Shown here: positions 11,143 to 22,160 of the stretch, piece by piece | Position numbering within the stretch: the stretch's first letter is position 1 | Layout of the letters: every line of letters starts with the position of its first letter | From: Plantago major | Lineage: Eukaryota > Streptophyta > Magnoliopsida > Lamiales > Plantaginaceae | Assembly (NCBI GenBank): GCA_026545765.1 | Contig: CM048839.1 | Coordinates: 42,206,677-42,270,676, forward strand | Reading direction: 5' to 3' | Length of the DNA stretch: 64,000 nucleotides | Notes under the pieces: model-generated | The model's database searches: none | Told to the model about the DNA's origin: nothing | What the model saw: the letters and a program-made list of their open reading frames with translations, nothing else | Position numbers and translations under genes: made by a program

Positions 11143-13800
11143 ATGACGAGTGAAAAATTGGATCTTGGCTCTTCATATGCTACTTATGGGTATGTTTTCT
11201 GTTGATTCAGGCTTTTCTCTTTCTGGGTTCTCTTTTATCTTCATGTAACTTTAGCTTTTGTTGCATATTCTTATTCGTTTGTTAATTGAATTTGTTAATT
11301 TGATGTGTTAGGTGTAAGCATTACAAGAGGAGATGTAAGATTAGGGCACCTTGTTGCGATGAGATCTTTGATTGTAGGCATTGTCATAATGAAGCAAAGG
11401 TTTGACACTTGGCAAATATTTAATTTAGTTTTCGAGCTATTACTGTTGGAAGATCAGTTTTTTAATAATTGGGTTTGATTTGATAGAATGGTATTGAGAT
11501 TGATCCTTTACAATGGCATGATGTTCCTCGACACCAAGTGAAAACGGTACGATTAGTTCGTTTTTCATTGGTTGTATTGATTTCACACCACTTGTGATCT
11601 ACTTGGATGATGCTTTCATCTTTGTTAATCTTGAATGCGGTCTGTTTTGGTTCCTAATTTACGGAGCCGATTCAGAAACTAGCTCAGCCAATTGAGCATC
11701 TACAGTATTGGCTTTATTCACTAAAATACCAATCACAACTTCCTTACTTCAATTATACTTTTGTTCCAACTACTATTAAACTAGCTACCAATTATTGATT
11801 TCCTTATATTGAAGCTGCAAAGAATAACTTGTTCTGATTGCCTGCATAGCTTAGTGATTTGTGCTTCAATTATTTTTCAAACTGTTGTTCTTGATATTTC
11901 TTCAGATTTTCGGCTCAAGGTCCTGCACTCCTGCATAGCTAGTATTTGATGCTTTTCCTAACTGATCTTGTTGATATTCATCTGGATTTTGTTTAATGCA
12001 GTACCAAAATAGTAAGCTAATCAGGGCCTTTAATTTATTTTCCAATGTTTTTGTTTTGCAGGTTATATGTTCATTATGTAGCACTGAACAGGATGTAAGT
12101 ATGGAAAAGTGTAAATCTGTTACATGGATATGGAAGTGATATATACATTAGGTATTGATTTATCTCATGTTATCTAACTTTCAGGTTCAACAACATTGTA
12201 TAAGTTGTGGGATTTGCATGGGGAAGTACTTTTGCCAGAAATGCAAATTCTTTGATGATGATGTAATCTCTCAGAGCTTTCTTGACTACTGTTACCAAAT
12301 TGTTCCTTTTATGCCCGTATCAAAACTCATGTGCATTTCATTTATGTGGATTTAGGTCTCGAAGCAACAGTACCACTGTGATGAATGTGGAATCTGCAGG
12401 TGAGATTTTCTAGAAGTCTAAGTTTAAGAACTCATGTATGGTTGCGTAGTATGAATGAGCATATAATAATTTCTTTCTCTTATGAGCAAGTGCATCTTAA
12501 ACCAAAGGAAGTTTTCGTGATGTTATTGTTACACGAGCATATACAATATGTATCTTCTCTGATGGCTTGTTACAAAATTTGTTTCAGTGTTTGCATTCTT
12601 AAAACAAAAACTCCAACCTTCACTATCTTTAATAAGGAATGATACAGATTGATCTTAACATGTTTCAATTGCTGATTTTCAGAACTGGAGGCAAAGAGAA
12701 CTTTTTCCACTGCAACAAGTGTGGTATGGTTGATTAATTTGTATACAGATCAAACATCATTGTCTGCTTCATTAAAGATCTCTTAGAGGCTTCTTTGTTA
12801 TGATGCAGGGTGCTGTTATTCTAATTTCATCAAGGGTGCACATCATTGCGTGGAAAGAGCAATGCATCATAATTGCCCTGTTTGCTTTGAGGTATAATTT
12901 CAAATCAAACAAGATCATCTGCCACTAAAAGTGGAGTGATTGAGCACCGTATTTTTTATTTCCCCTTACGTTGTTTCTGATTGCAGTTTCTATTCGATTC
13001 AACGAGGAACACAACAGCTTTACCATGTGGACATACAATACATTTGGAATGTGTCAAGGAGATGGAGCTTCATCATAGGTAATTAAACAATACCAAACAA
13101 TATTCTTTGCAGCAACAAATAATTGCCTGTTTTCGAGGGAAGAAATTTTTTAGGGTGGTGTCAGTAATTATGAAACGTTTTCTGAAATATATAATACATT
13201 CCAGATACTCTTGCCCTGTTTGCTCGAAGTCCATCTGCGACATGTCAAAAGTTTGGAGAAAGCTCGATGAAGAGGTACGTACTCTCACTTTGTGATGAAA
13301 AATAACCTTTTTTTTTTTTTTTTTTTTTTGAAAAAATAATAATCAACCTTTCTATTGTCTAATGCACATTACAACACCCGGAATGTATTTACTAATACTG
13401 ACACAATTTTGTGATAAATGATTAACAGATTGCTTCAACCACAATGCCAGAGATGTACAGAAACAAAATGGTAAGAGTATTATTATGCAAGAAAATAAAT
13501 CAATATTTGAAAAACTGTACTTTCAGCATGTCATGTTCAGCTTTCATTTACATGAATGACAAATGGTTTTGGTCTGTTGGACATGAATAGGTGTGGATTC
13601 TATGCAATGACTGTGAGGCAACATCAGAAGTGAACTTCCACATAGTTGCATACAAATGCTTGCAGTGCTGTTCTTACAACACTAGACAAATTCGAGGCAG
13701 GCCTTTATCAGCAGACACCGTTAGAGTTGCTGAGGCTGTGAGATCAGGGGCGGATCTATTAAGACATAGGGTAGGGCACGTGCCCTACCCATTTTTTTAA
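11143..13800 (+). CDS. MIEL1: CHY zinc-finger/RING E3 ubiquitin ligase, MIEL1-like
   Basis: Twelve exons are readable with GT-AG borders: 11143-11189, 11312-11399, 11487-11546, 12062-12094, 12185-12262, 12356-12399, 12683-12723, 12809-12891, 12987-13078, 13205-13274, 13429-13470, 13591-13800. They total 888 nt and stay in frame (295 residues). The order is CHY zinc finger (starts GCKHYKRRC), CTCHY-type cysteine clusters, a C3H2C3 RING (CPVC...CGHTIHLEC...CPVC) and a C-terminal zinc ribbon (CNDC...CLQC). This is the architecture of plant MIEL1/RCHY1 proteins, cytoplasmic-nuclear E3 ligases; in Arabidopsis MIEL1 targets MYB30 (family knowledge). The ATG follows a purine-rich context, and a possible TATA (TATATTAAA, 11071) lies 72 bp upstream. 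The last 18 codons and the stop are supplied by a hAT MITE (13745-14055); without it the frame would end after residue 277, close to the usual family length. Gene identity is strong; that this copy is functional is inference. Confidence 0.9.
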
Positions 13801-14055
13801 TTCTTCATTTTATATTACCAATATTTCTGAAAATATTTCAATTGCACTACCCGGCTTGAGTGACCTGGGTTGGATCTTTAAACTTGGCCCATTCTTTTCT
13901 CCTCAATTATTCTTTTCTCTTCTTCAATTTTGGAAGAGGACTAGAAAATCACAGCAACATCCATGAAAAGCTATGGCGCCTCTATTTCCCTTTCTTTTAA
14001 TAATATACGAGTCGGGTCGCGCCCTAGGTGGTTTGTAATCCTGGCTCCGCCCCTG
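13745..14055. mobile_element. hAT MITE inserted at the stop codon of the E3 ligase gene
   Basis: Termini CAGGGGCGGATC and, reverse-complemented, CAGGGGCGGAGC. The flanks are a perfect 8-bp duplication TGTGAGAT at 13737-13744 and 14056-14063, the hAT signature. The pre-insertion sequence read GTG AGA TGA, so the element interrupted the TGA stop. It contains a perfect 22-nt palindrome at 13769-13790 centred on CACGTG, located within the newly coding part. The nearby fragment at 21299-21420 belongs to the same type. Confidence 0.9.
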
Positions 14056-14063
14056 TGTGAGAT

Positions 14064-15035
14064 GAACTATGGATCGTTCTAATTGTCATGTGCATCGTTG
14101 TGCCAATCACAGGTCATTCCTTTAATGTGTTTCTTGTGCATCGTTGTGCCAATCACAGGTCATTTACCTTTCTAGACTAAATGGGATGAAATATATGCAA
14201 AGAAAACACCACAATAGGGAGCTCAGCCATTCCGTAGGCTTGATTCTAGAGTGAAACTTTTGCACTCAAGGAAATGAAGGGAAACCAATAAATGAATATT
14301 GTTTTGGAGTTGTGGTATTACGTGTGAAGAATGAGATTCTCCGAGTCAAAATGCTAACATTTCGAAATTGGAAGACCGAATCCACAGTGAAAACCAACAC
14401 AGTGAGTTACGTTCCCCTTGTGATGATTCAGTTGAGAAATTGTACTCATTCTCAACAATGTGCTTTTCCATTCACTTGATTAGGCATGAAATGAGATTGG
14501 ATAGGATATCTGAATGTATCACATGCATCGAAAAGTTTGAACTTGTAAGAGAGGTTTTGAATTAATCGATCGATGTTAATTCTGTCAATTCAAGAGCATT
14601 GAATTCCCCTGCAATGTTACTTGCCAAAGGTCACATTGTGGTCCTCCCTTGATAGTGAGTATTTCAAGCAGGCAATAGACCCTTGTACTCGTTCATTCAA
14701 TCAATTTGCAAAAACATCCCTTCGTCAAGATTCCAAAGTACAACAACAACAGCCTATGGATAGCAAAACTATTGGTTGCTAGTTTTTGTGGACAAGTTTT
14801 ATTTCAAACATCTACCTGGGGCTAAGTTGATTTATGGTTACTATTCTATCACTTTCAAAGCAGGAACAAAATCTGGAACTATTCAAAGATATTTATAATG
14901 TTGTAGGTACACTTGTACTAATATCAAGTATCAACTACTACTATGTAGCTAATGGGAATCAAATTTCTAATTCGGACTAGTGAAAAATTTAATGCTGTTG
15001 AATAGAATATTGGGACCTCATTTGTCACTTGATGG
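14064..15035. other. Spacer, former 3' UTR side of the E3 ligase gene
   Basis: The first part directly follows the ancestral stop codon and is probably the original 3' UTR. A block of about 29 bp (GTGCATCGTTGTGCCAATCA and flanking bases) is duplicated in tandem near 14090 and 14135. The open frame 14368-14565 is not recognised. Otherwise nothing is seen. Confidence 0.4.
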
Positions 15036-15039
15036 GACT

Positions 15040-16380
15040 TGGTAATCTCAAGTGATTCTTATTTCTGCATTTCTCTCCATGGCGTCGATTAATTTCACTC
15101 ACTGCACTTTCTGATTCTCTCTTTCGGCTATTTTAAACTTTAACTTTTAACAAACTTTATTCATTTCATTTTAACTTTTTAAACTTTATTCTTGGCTTTA
15201 TTTTAAATGTAGTTAATTAATTATAACAAAATCACATTAATTTTTTTAAAATACATTACTTGAAAATAAAAATTACATTACTTAAAAAAACTACAATACT
15301 TAAAATTGAAAATTACAATACTTGAAATTGAAAATTACAATAATTGAAAATGAAAATTACAACAATTAAAATACTAAATTCTACAAGTGTAATTTTAAAT
15401 TCAAATAATATGTATTTTAAATTTGAGAAGTAATGTATAAGTATATTTCTATTGCTACATATAATTATTATCATATGGAAATATTCAAGAAAAATGAAAA
15501 ATAATAAAAAAGATAAAAATAGAAAAGATGATAGAAAACAAGAAAAAGAAGAAAGGAAACAAGAAACATGAAAGAAAAGAAAGAAAACAAGAAAATAAAT
15601 GAAAAACAAAAAAAATTAAAAAAAGGCAAAAGCCCAGCGCTCCAGCACTGGGCCTCACGCTGGAGTCTGAGCCAGAGTCCCAAACCGATTTGGGACTCGG
15701 TTTGGGACTCTATTGGAGAAGGCCTTATAAGGCCATCTCCAGCAGAGTCCCAAAATGCTGGACCTCGATTTGGGACTCCAGCAGAGTCCCAAATCGAGGC
15801 CCTAGGATGGTACTGAGGTGCGCCCAAAATTGAGTATGACCAGCGCCCCAAATCCTTTTTTTTTTTTTTTTCTTTTCTTTTCTTGTTTCTTTATATATAA
15901 TTTGTTTTTATTTTCTCTTTTTATTTTTTTATTTCTATTCCTTTTCTACTTTTATCCTTTTTATTATTTTTTATTTTTTTTGAATATTTCTATATGATAA
16001 TAATTATATGTAGCAATAGAAATATACTTATACATTACTTCTAAAATTTAAAATACATATTAAAATCACACTTGTAAAATGTAGTATTTTAATTGTTGTA
16101 ATTTTCATTTTCAATTATTTTAATTTTCAATTTCAAGTATTGTAATTTTAATTGTTGTAAAATGTAGTATTTTAATTGTTGTGATTTTGTTATAATTAAT
16201 TAACTACATTTAAAATAAAGTCAAGAATAAAGTTTAAAAGGAAAAAAAAAAAAAATGAAATTAATTAAGTTTGAAAGAAGTTAAAAGAAGATAGAATTGA
16301 AAAAAAGAATGAAAAAAAAACGCCGACGAAGAGAAAGAGAGACGATGACAGAAGAATCATTTGGAGATGGCTTACAAATG
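15040..16380. mobile_element. Large fold-back/MITE element with about 450-bp arms
   Basis: The left arm (about 15130-15600) and right arm (about 15870-16290) are reverse complements over several hundred bases. Both contain TGCTACATATAATTATTATC, TGTAGTTAATTAATTATAAC and the AATTGAAAATTACAAT repeats, in opposite orientations. The loop (about 15630-15860) is GC-rich and built from GAGTCCCAAA/TTTGGGACTC units around the palindrome GGCCTTATAAGGCC. The ends near AATCTCAAGTGATTCTT (left) and AAGAATCATTTGGAGATGG (right) also pair imperfectly. No transposase is present. A Mutator-type origin is plausible, but exact ends and target duplication were not resolved. Confidence 0.6.
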
Positions 16381-16967
16381 AAAATTTGGGCTGTGGACCG
16401 GACCGGATCACAAGTACTATGTTTTGGCTGGCTCGCTTTATTACCGTCTCTCACACTCAAAAGTCTCAAACGCACATTTCTTTCCCAACCACACCATTTG
16501 AGCCAGCTCAGTAAGAACCTAGACGTAAATCTCCATTAAATGATTGCTTGTTAATTTAAATCAATTTAATTTAATTAAATATGTTCTTGATATCATTATA
16601 GTAAACTTATAAATTATGGAGATTTTTAACTATTACTATACATCGCATTACATTCAAAATAGCATTACAATTAGAATGAGTTTGAATATAAATGTTTGTT
16701 ACACACGATTGAGTTATTTTTAACACGATATATCTAACGGAGACTTACGTTCACGTCACTATGAATTCGATTTGAGAATAGAAAATCCCAAGTTACCATC
16801 ATTAATACACACATTATGAAGGGGATAATCATTCTTAGTGGTGAAGTGGTGTATTTGCTTAATTTCATAGTAAAACTCGAGTAGTTAGACAAAATATTCC
16901 TGATATTGCCATCATTATATATTCCACGGAGGACAATGGTGCACAACCTACCATTACAAAAAAATGA
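16381..16967. other. Intergenic spacer
   Basis: No gene, RNA or clear repeat is seen. Short open frames on both strands have no protein-like features. Confidence 0.5.
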
Positions 16968-17892
16968 GTTTTTGGCATATTAACCCCTTGTATTATGAAT
17001 AGGCGGATAATCCCGTTGTATTATTTTTAACGGTGATTTAACCCCTTATATTTTGTTAAACGGTGCAATTTATCCCCTACGTTAAAGAGTGTAATACACT
17101 CACCTTCACCATAACTGGAACTGCTTCGTAACATAATTTTTGTACAATTCATCTATTTATAAAAAATCTAATGATTAAAAAAAAAGTATTAGTATAAAAT
17201 TTAATAATTTAAAAATAAAAATTACTTATTTTAGTAATTGGTTCGTAACATAAATTTATAGATGGGTTAAAATATCCTATTGAAAAATAATTAGGAAAAA
17301 AAAAAGAAAGAAAGAGATGCGAATTCGAAAACTATATCTTGAAAAGATTTTAAAAAAGTATTTTCACATTATTGTTGGAAAAAATTCTAATTTTTATATT
17401 TTTTTGGTTGAAAGCTCTCATTGCAAATGCATCTGGAGTCTGGGATGGTGAATTAATTAGAACCTATAAATTTGATGGTCAATTTATAACATATGTAGCT
17501 GCTAAAATATGGTTATTTTTTATCACTATTGCTATAAACTAATAAATATAGATGTAAAATTTGTATAATAATTTATTAATTGTTCATAGATCCAATAACA
17601 TTATATAAAAATTTTATAGAACAAGCTTTTAAAAATTTCAACTTTTTAGGGGTTAAATTTCCAATAAAAATAATATAAGGGGGTAATTTGCCTTTTATAT
17701 AAAATACAAAAGGTAATCCGTCAAGAGTTAACGGAAAAGTTAACATCGTTAGTCGTATTTAACGGAAAATTAGCGTAAGGGGGTGAGTTGCACCTTATAA
17801 ATAAACATATGGGGTAAACGGCCTTTAAAAATAATACAGGGGGTCAATCGGCACTTTATGACAAATATAAGGGGGTAAATTGCCAAAAACCC
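16968..17892. mobile_element. MULE-type MITE, about 925 bp
   Basis: Long imperfect terminal inverted repeats of the type GTTTTTGGCATATTAACCCC (left) and, reverse-complemented, GGGTTTTTGGCAATTTACCC (right). Both arms carry several CCCCTTATATT/AACGG subrepeats that read in opposite directions. Flanks show a near-matching duplication (CAAAAAAATGA left, CAAAAAATTGA right), the length expected for Mutator-like elements. No coding capacity. Confidence 0.6.
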
Positions 17893-18065
17893 ACAAAAAA
17901 TTGACTTCTCCAAGTCTTCTGCTGCTTCCTGGGAATATTGATATCCACATATACTGAGGCCATGAAAGTACTCATAGTCTGGCTACAAATAAGTGGTTCA
18001 AATATTAGCAGTAGATGAAGAAATTAAAAGAACATAACAAAAAAAAAAGATAGTTAAAAGTTGCT

Positions 18066-18073
18066 TATAAATG
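18066..18073 (+). promoter_or_regulatory. Probable TATA box of the receptor kinase gene
   Basis: TATAAATG lies 60 bp upstream of the start codon at 18126, a usual distance for a short 5' UTR. It is based only on motif and position. Confidence 0.5.
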
Positions 18074-18125
18074 TACATGTGCTTGGACTAGTACTGTACC
18101 TTAACCAAAACAAACACCAACAACA

Positions 18126-21100
18126 ATGTCTCTTTACAATGTCAGTTTTCTCTCTTTTGTTACAACTACAATTCTTGTCATATGCCTTCACCATGTATAT
18201 GCATTTACAAATGAAACTGATGTTCTTCTGAGATGGAGACAAAGTTTTGACAACCAGAGCCAAGCAAACCTCAGTTCTTGGGCAGCCAGGAGCAATCACT
18301 GCCACTGGACTGGAATCAAATGTGACGCGGCAAGAAGAGTTTCCGAACTAAACCTTTCGTTCAATGGAATCATAGGTACGCTTCGTGATCTTGATTTCTC
18401 AGCTTTGTCACATCTACGTGTTATCGACCTTCATGCCAACTCTTTCTGTGGTCCAATCCCATTTGTCATTAGCAATGTCTCCAAACTCGAGTATCTTGAC
18501 TTGTCGGATAATAAGTTCTCCGGAAATATTCCTTCGAATATCAGCTTTTTGACAAATATTCAACATCTTTACTTGGAGACTAACAATTTAAGTGGATCCA
18601 TCCCACAAGAAATTTTCAGTAACATCAAGTCACTGAAATATGTGGATTTTGGGAAAAACATGCTAACAGGTTCGATTCCTGGAAAGTTGGTAACTAGCTT
18701 GATTGTTTTCGGGGTTGCTGAGAATGAACTCACAGGGAAAATTCCGACATCAATTGGAAACCTGACAAATCTTGAAGAACTATATTTGTATACGAATCAC
18801 TTGTCTGGTCCGATTCCTAAAGAGATTGGGTTGTTAAAATCAATACGACATTTGTACCTATTCCAAAATCAGCTTTCTGGTAGCATCCCTCCAACAATAG
18901 GAAATTTAACCTCCCTCTTTCAATTAAGGTTGTTTATGAACAATCTTACCGGTTCTCTCCCTGCGGAATTTGAGAACCTAACACATCTTGAAAGATTGTC
19001 AATAAGTAAAAACAACTTTATTGGCCAAATGCCACAAAATGTGTGTGCTGGTGGAGTACTCAAGAATTTCTCAATTACCAACAACAATTTTGTTGGCAAA
19101 ATTGCAACAAGTTTGAAAAATTGTTCGAGCTTGTATGTTCTTCGACTATTTGAAAACCATATTAGTGGAAATGTTACAGAAGATTTCGGAGTGTATCCAA
19201 ATTTGTTCTTTATTGATGTGAGTTACAACAATCTATATGGTGAGCTTTCTTCGTCCTGGGGAATGTCACGGGATCTGCAAGGGCTTTTGATGTCCAACAA
19301 TAATCTTGCTGGGTCTATTCCTTCTGGGCTTGGAGATGCATCACAATTGCGTAAACTTGATCTAAGTTCAAATCAAATCTCTGGAACATTTCCAGCACAT
19401 TTGGCTAGCCTTTCGATGTTGTTTGAGCTCAGGTTGAATGATAACAACCTTGTTGGCAGCATTCCAGAAGAAATTGGCGGTCTAGCTGAACTTAATTCTT
19501 TCAGCATAGCTGGAAACAGAATCAGTGGGATGATCCCCAGTCAATTAGGCAGATGCACCAAACTTCAAATTTTGAATTTGAGCAAGAATCTTTTCGGTGG
19601 AAGCATTCCTATTGAGATAGGAGAACTAAGTTATCTTGAGAATCTTGATCTGAGTTACAACATGCTACTTGGTGAAGTACCGCCACAAATAGGCGAACTG
19701 AAAATTATTCAGACTTTTAATCTTTCGCACAATTCTCTATCAGGTTCTATCCTGTTAAGCTTTGATCAATGCTGGAGCTTACAATCCATTGATATCTGTA
19801 TAATCAATTGGAGGGTCCTCTTCCTACCTCACAAGGATTTCAAAATGCTACCTTTGATAATTTGAGGAATAACAAGGGACTATGTGGCGATATTTCTTTC
19901 TTGAAGCGTTGCTCCTCAACTATGAATACCAGCAAACAACCATGATCTCTGAAGTTTGTTTATATAATTGTGTTATCTACACTAGTAGTCTTGTTGATTG
20001 CAATATCATCTATTGTAATCTTCGTTATATATTTACAATCAAGGAGAAGAGAAGCACCGGTAGATGAAAGGTCAATTGTAGCTGATCAAAGTTTGTATAG
20101 CTTTTGGAGCTCTGATGGAAATATGGCGTATGAGAATATTATTGAAGCAACAGGAGATTTTGATTCCGAGAACTGCATTGGAATGGGAGGATTTGGGAGA
20201 GTCTACAAAGCCAAGTTATCAGATGAGCAGACTGTTGCAGTGAAGAAATTACATACGTCAGATGGTTCACTCCGAACTGATCTAAGAGGCTTTAGGAATG
20301 AAATCCAAGCACTGACAAAGATAAAACATCGGAACATTGTCAAGCTATATGGATTTTGTTCACATGTTCGACATTCCTTCCTGGTGTACGAGTTCTTTGA
20401 TGGGGGAAGCCTTGCCAGTCTCTTGGGCAACGATGAGAAAGCTATGAAATTTGAGTGGCCAGAACGAGTGAATGTTGTGAAAGGAATTGCCAGTGCTTTG
20501 TCCTATATGCACCATGATATCACACCTCCTATAATCCACCGCGACATATCCAGCAAGAACATTCTCTTGGATTCTGAACATGAGGCTCATATTTCTGACT
20601 TTGGCACCGCCAAGTTTTTGAATCCAGACTCATCCAACCAGGCCTCGTTTGCTGGCACCTTTGGGTATGCGGCACCAGGTAAACTTCAATTTCAGAAAGT
20701 GCTAATTTCTTGAGCCAAGCTAATGAGAAATCTTGATTAATCTCTGTTTCAAATTCATTTTCTCGACAGAACTTGCTTTCACTATGCAAGTAACTGCGAA
20801 ATCTGATATATTTAGCTTTGGAGTGCTCGTTCTGGAAGTGATCATGGGAAAACATCCCGGAGATCTGATATACTCTTTGTTCACACCCTCCAAGTCATCA
20901 ATGATGCCAGCAATGCCATCATCACCCTCGTCGTCACCACTGATGTTGAGTTCCAATAGCATAAAGTTGAGGGACGTAATTGACCACCATGTTCGATTTC
21001 CTACTAGCAATAAAGCTGCAGCTGAGATAGTGTCTGTGGTGAAGATTGCCCTAGAATGTCTCAAGCAAAACCCGAAAGCCCGGCCTACCATGCAACAAGT

Positions 21101-21194
21101 TTCCTTGCAACTATCCAAGAAGATTGCAACTTTAAGTGGCATAGAGCTCCAGCTCATGACAATAGACGATATTGCAATGTTGACATTTTGTTAG
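18126..21194 (+). pseudogene. LRR receptor-like kinase, MIK2/LRR-XII-like, disabled
   Basis: The intact part begins with a signal peptide (residues 1-26), an LRRNT domain (to about residue 66) and twenty recognisable 24-residue LRRs of the LxxLDLSxNxLSGxIP type. In the next LRR a 1-nt loss near 19797-19798 shifts the frame, so translation stops at 19863-19865 (579 residues). In the corrected frame an in-frame TGA follows at 19943-19945, then the transmembrane segment (about 19950-20030). The kinase domain has GMGGFGRV, VAVKK, HRDISSKN, DFGTAKFL and APE, the last split by a GT-AG intron (20679-20769). The final exon ends at TAG 21192-21194. This order is that of plasma-membrane receptors such as MIK2, which sense small peptides (family knowledge). 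Every kinase catalytic motif is intact, so the damage is recent or is sequencing error. As written, the product is a secreted LRR ectodomain. Confidence 0.85.
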
Positions 21195-22160
21195 TGTAGA
21201 AACTCTGGTTATTTTGCTCACTACTGTATTTTTAATCAAATACTTCATGCCCATATTAGTTCTGCAGATACGTGTTCCCTCGATCACAAGAGAATCTCCA
21301 GTGGGGGAAAGGTAAAAGAAGAAAGGTTTAGAGTTCTTGCCCCCATCCCCCCTAACTCAGGAAAAAAAATCCGTATAGTTTGTTTGTCCTCCCGAACTTC
21401 AAATCCTGGGTCCGCCCCTGCTTGATGAGAGTAATATCAATCTAAAAGAAAAACCAGACTCCGTTATCTATTTACTTTCAAATCCCTCGCCAGTAATGAA
21501 ATGTTACACAAATGGTCAAATCGTTAGATTTTTCTAGTCTTACCTTGATTGACCTATTAAAAACTTAAAAAATACGTAAAATAAAATAATTGAAGTGTAA
21601 GAAAATATGGAGTAAATGTCATTTTAGATACAATAGAATAAGATACCACTAATTTAGTTACGGTAGAATTATACTGTTCAATTTTAAGTACTTTTATCTA
21701 TCAACCGCCCTTGTAATTTAGATACTCAAAAGTCCTTTTTCTTTCATGATACCATAACCTCGCTGGATCAATTATAAAGCAACAGAGTCTTACTTTAAGA
21801 AAAATGTTTAAAATGGACCACCCAAATTTAGAGTCCAAATGGGTTGTCCCAAATCCGGCCCATGAGGTTACTTTCATATCAAATCCAGTAAAGCGGGGCG
21901 GGCCAAGTTAGGTTCGGTTTGTCTCCACCTATTACAATTAGGCTCGGAATCGCTTCAAACTTGTCAACATCTTGGTTTTACAAAAAGCCGTTGGATCTAC
22001 AATTTTCAAAATCCTTTCTGGTTACTTCATACCTAATTTCCCAAATTCTTGCATTCACATTCACTTGCCATACACACATAGCTTTCTTGTGTGTTTGTTC
22101 AGTTCAATTTTTCTAGGGTTCATCTACTTCTGGCTTGATTTTGAGTACCCAACCTTGAAA
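21195..22160. other. Intergenic spacer between receptor kinase and shugoshin
   Basis: AT-rich apart from a hAT MITE fragment (21299-21420). The last 120 bp before 22161 resemble the region just upstream of the second shugoshin at 61600-61667 (a block near TTCTGG and GAGTACCCAA/GAGTACTCAA followed by AAAATGG), so they are probably shared 5' UTR sequence. Confidence 0.45.
21299..21420. mobile_element. hAT MITE fragment of the CAGGGGCGG family
   Basis: The right end reads ATCCTGGGTCCGCCCCTG, matching the right terminus of the element at 13745-14055. The left end (CAGTGGGGGAAAGG) is diverged and no 8-bp duplication is visible, so the left boundary is a guess. Confidence 0.45.

Noticed and set aside
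12385-12642. 85-codon frame in the E3 ligase gene
   Set aside because: It is readthrough from exon 6 into an intron; the donor AATCTGCAG|GTGAG and the next exon at 12683 fit the conserved protein.
15471-15851. 126-codon minus-strand frame with Phe-rich end
   Set aside because: Runs through the loop and A-rich arm of a fold-back element; hydrophobicity comes from poly-A/T-rich DNA.
20203-21157. Minus-strand frames of 75-145 codons
   Set aside because: Antisense shadows of the receptor kinase domain.
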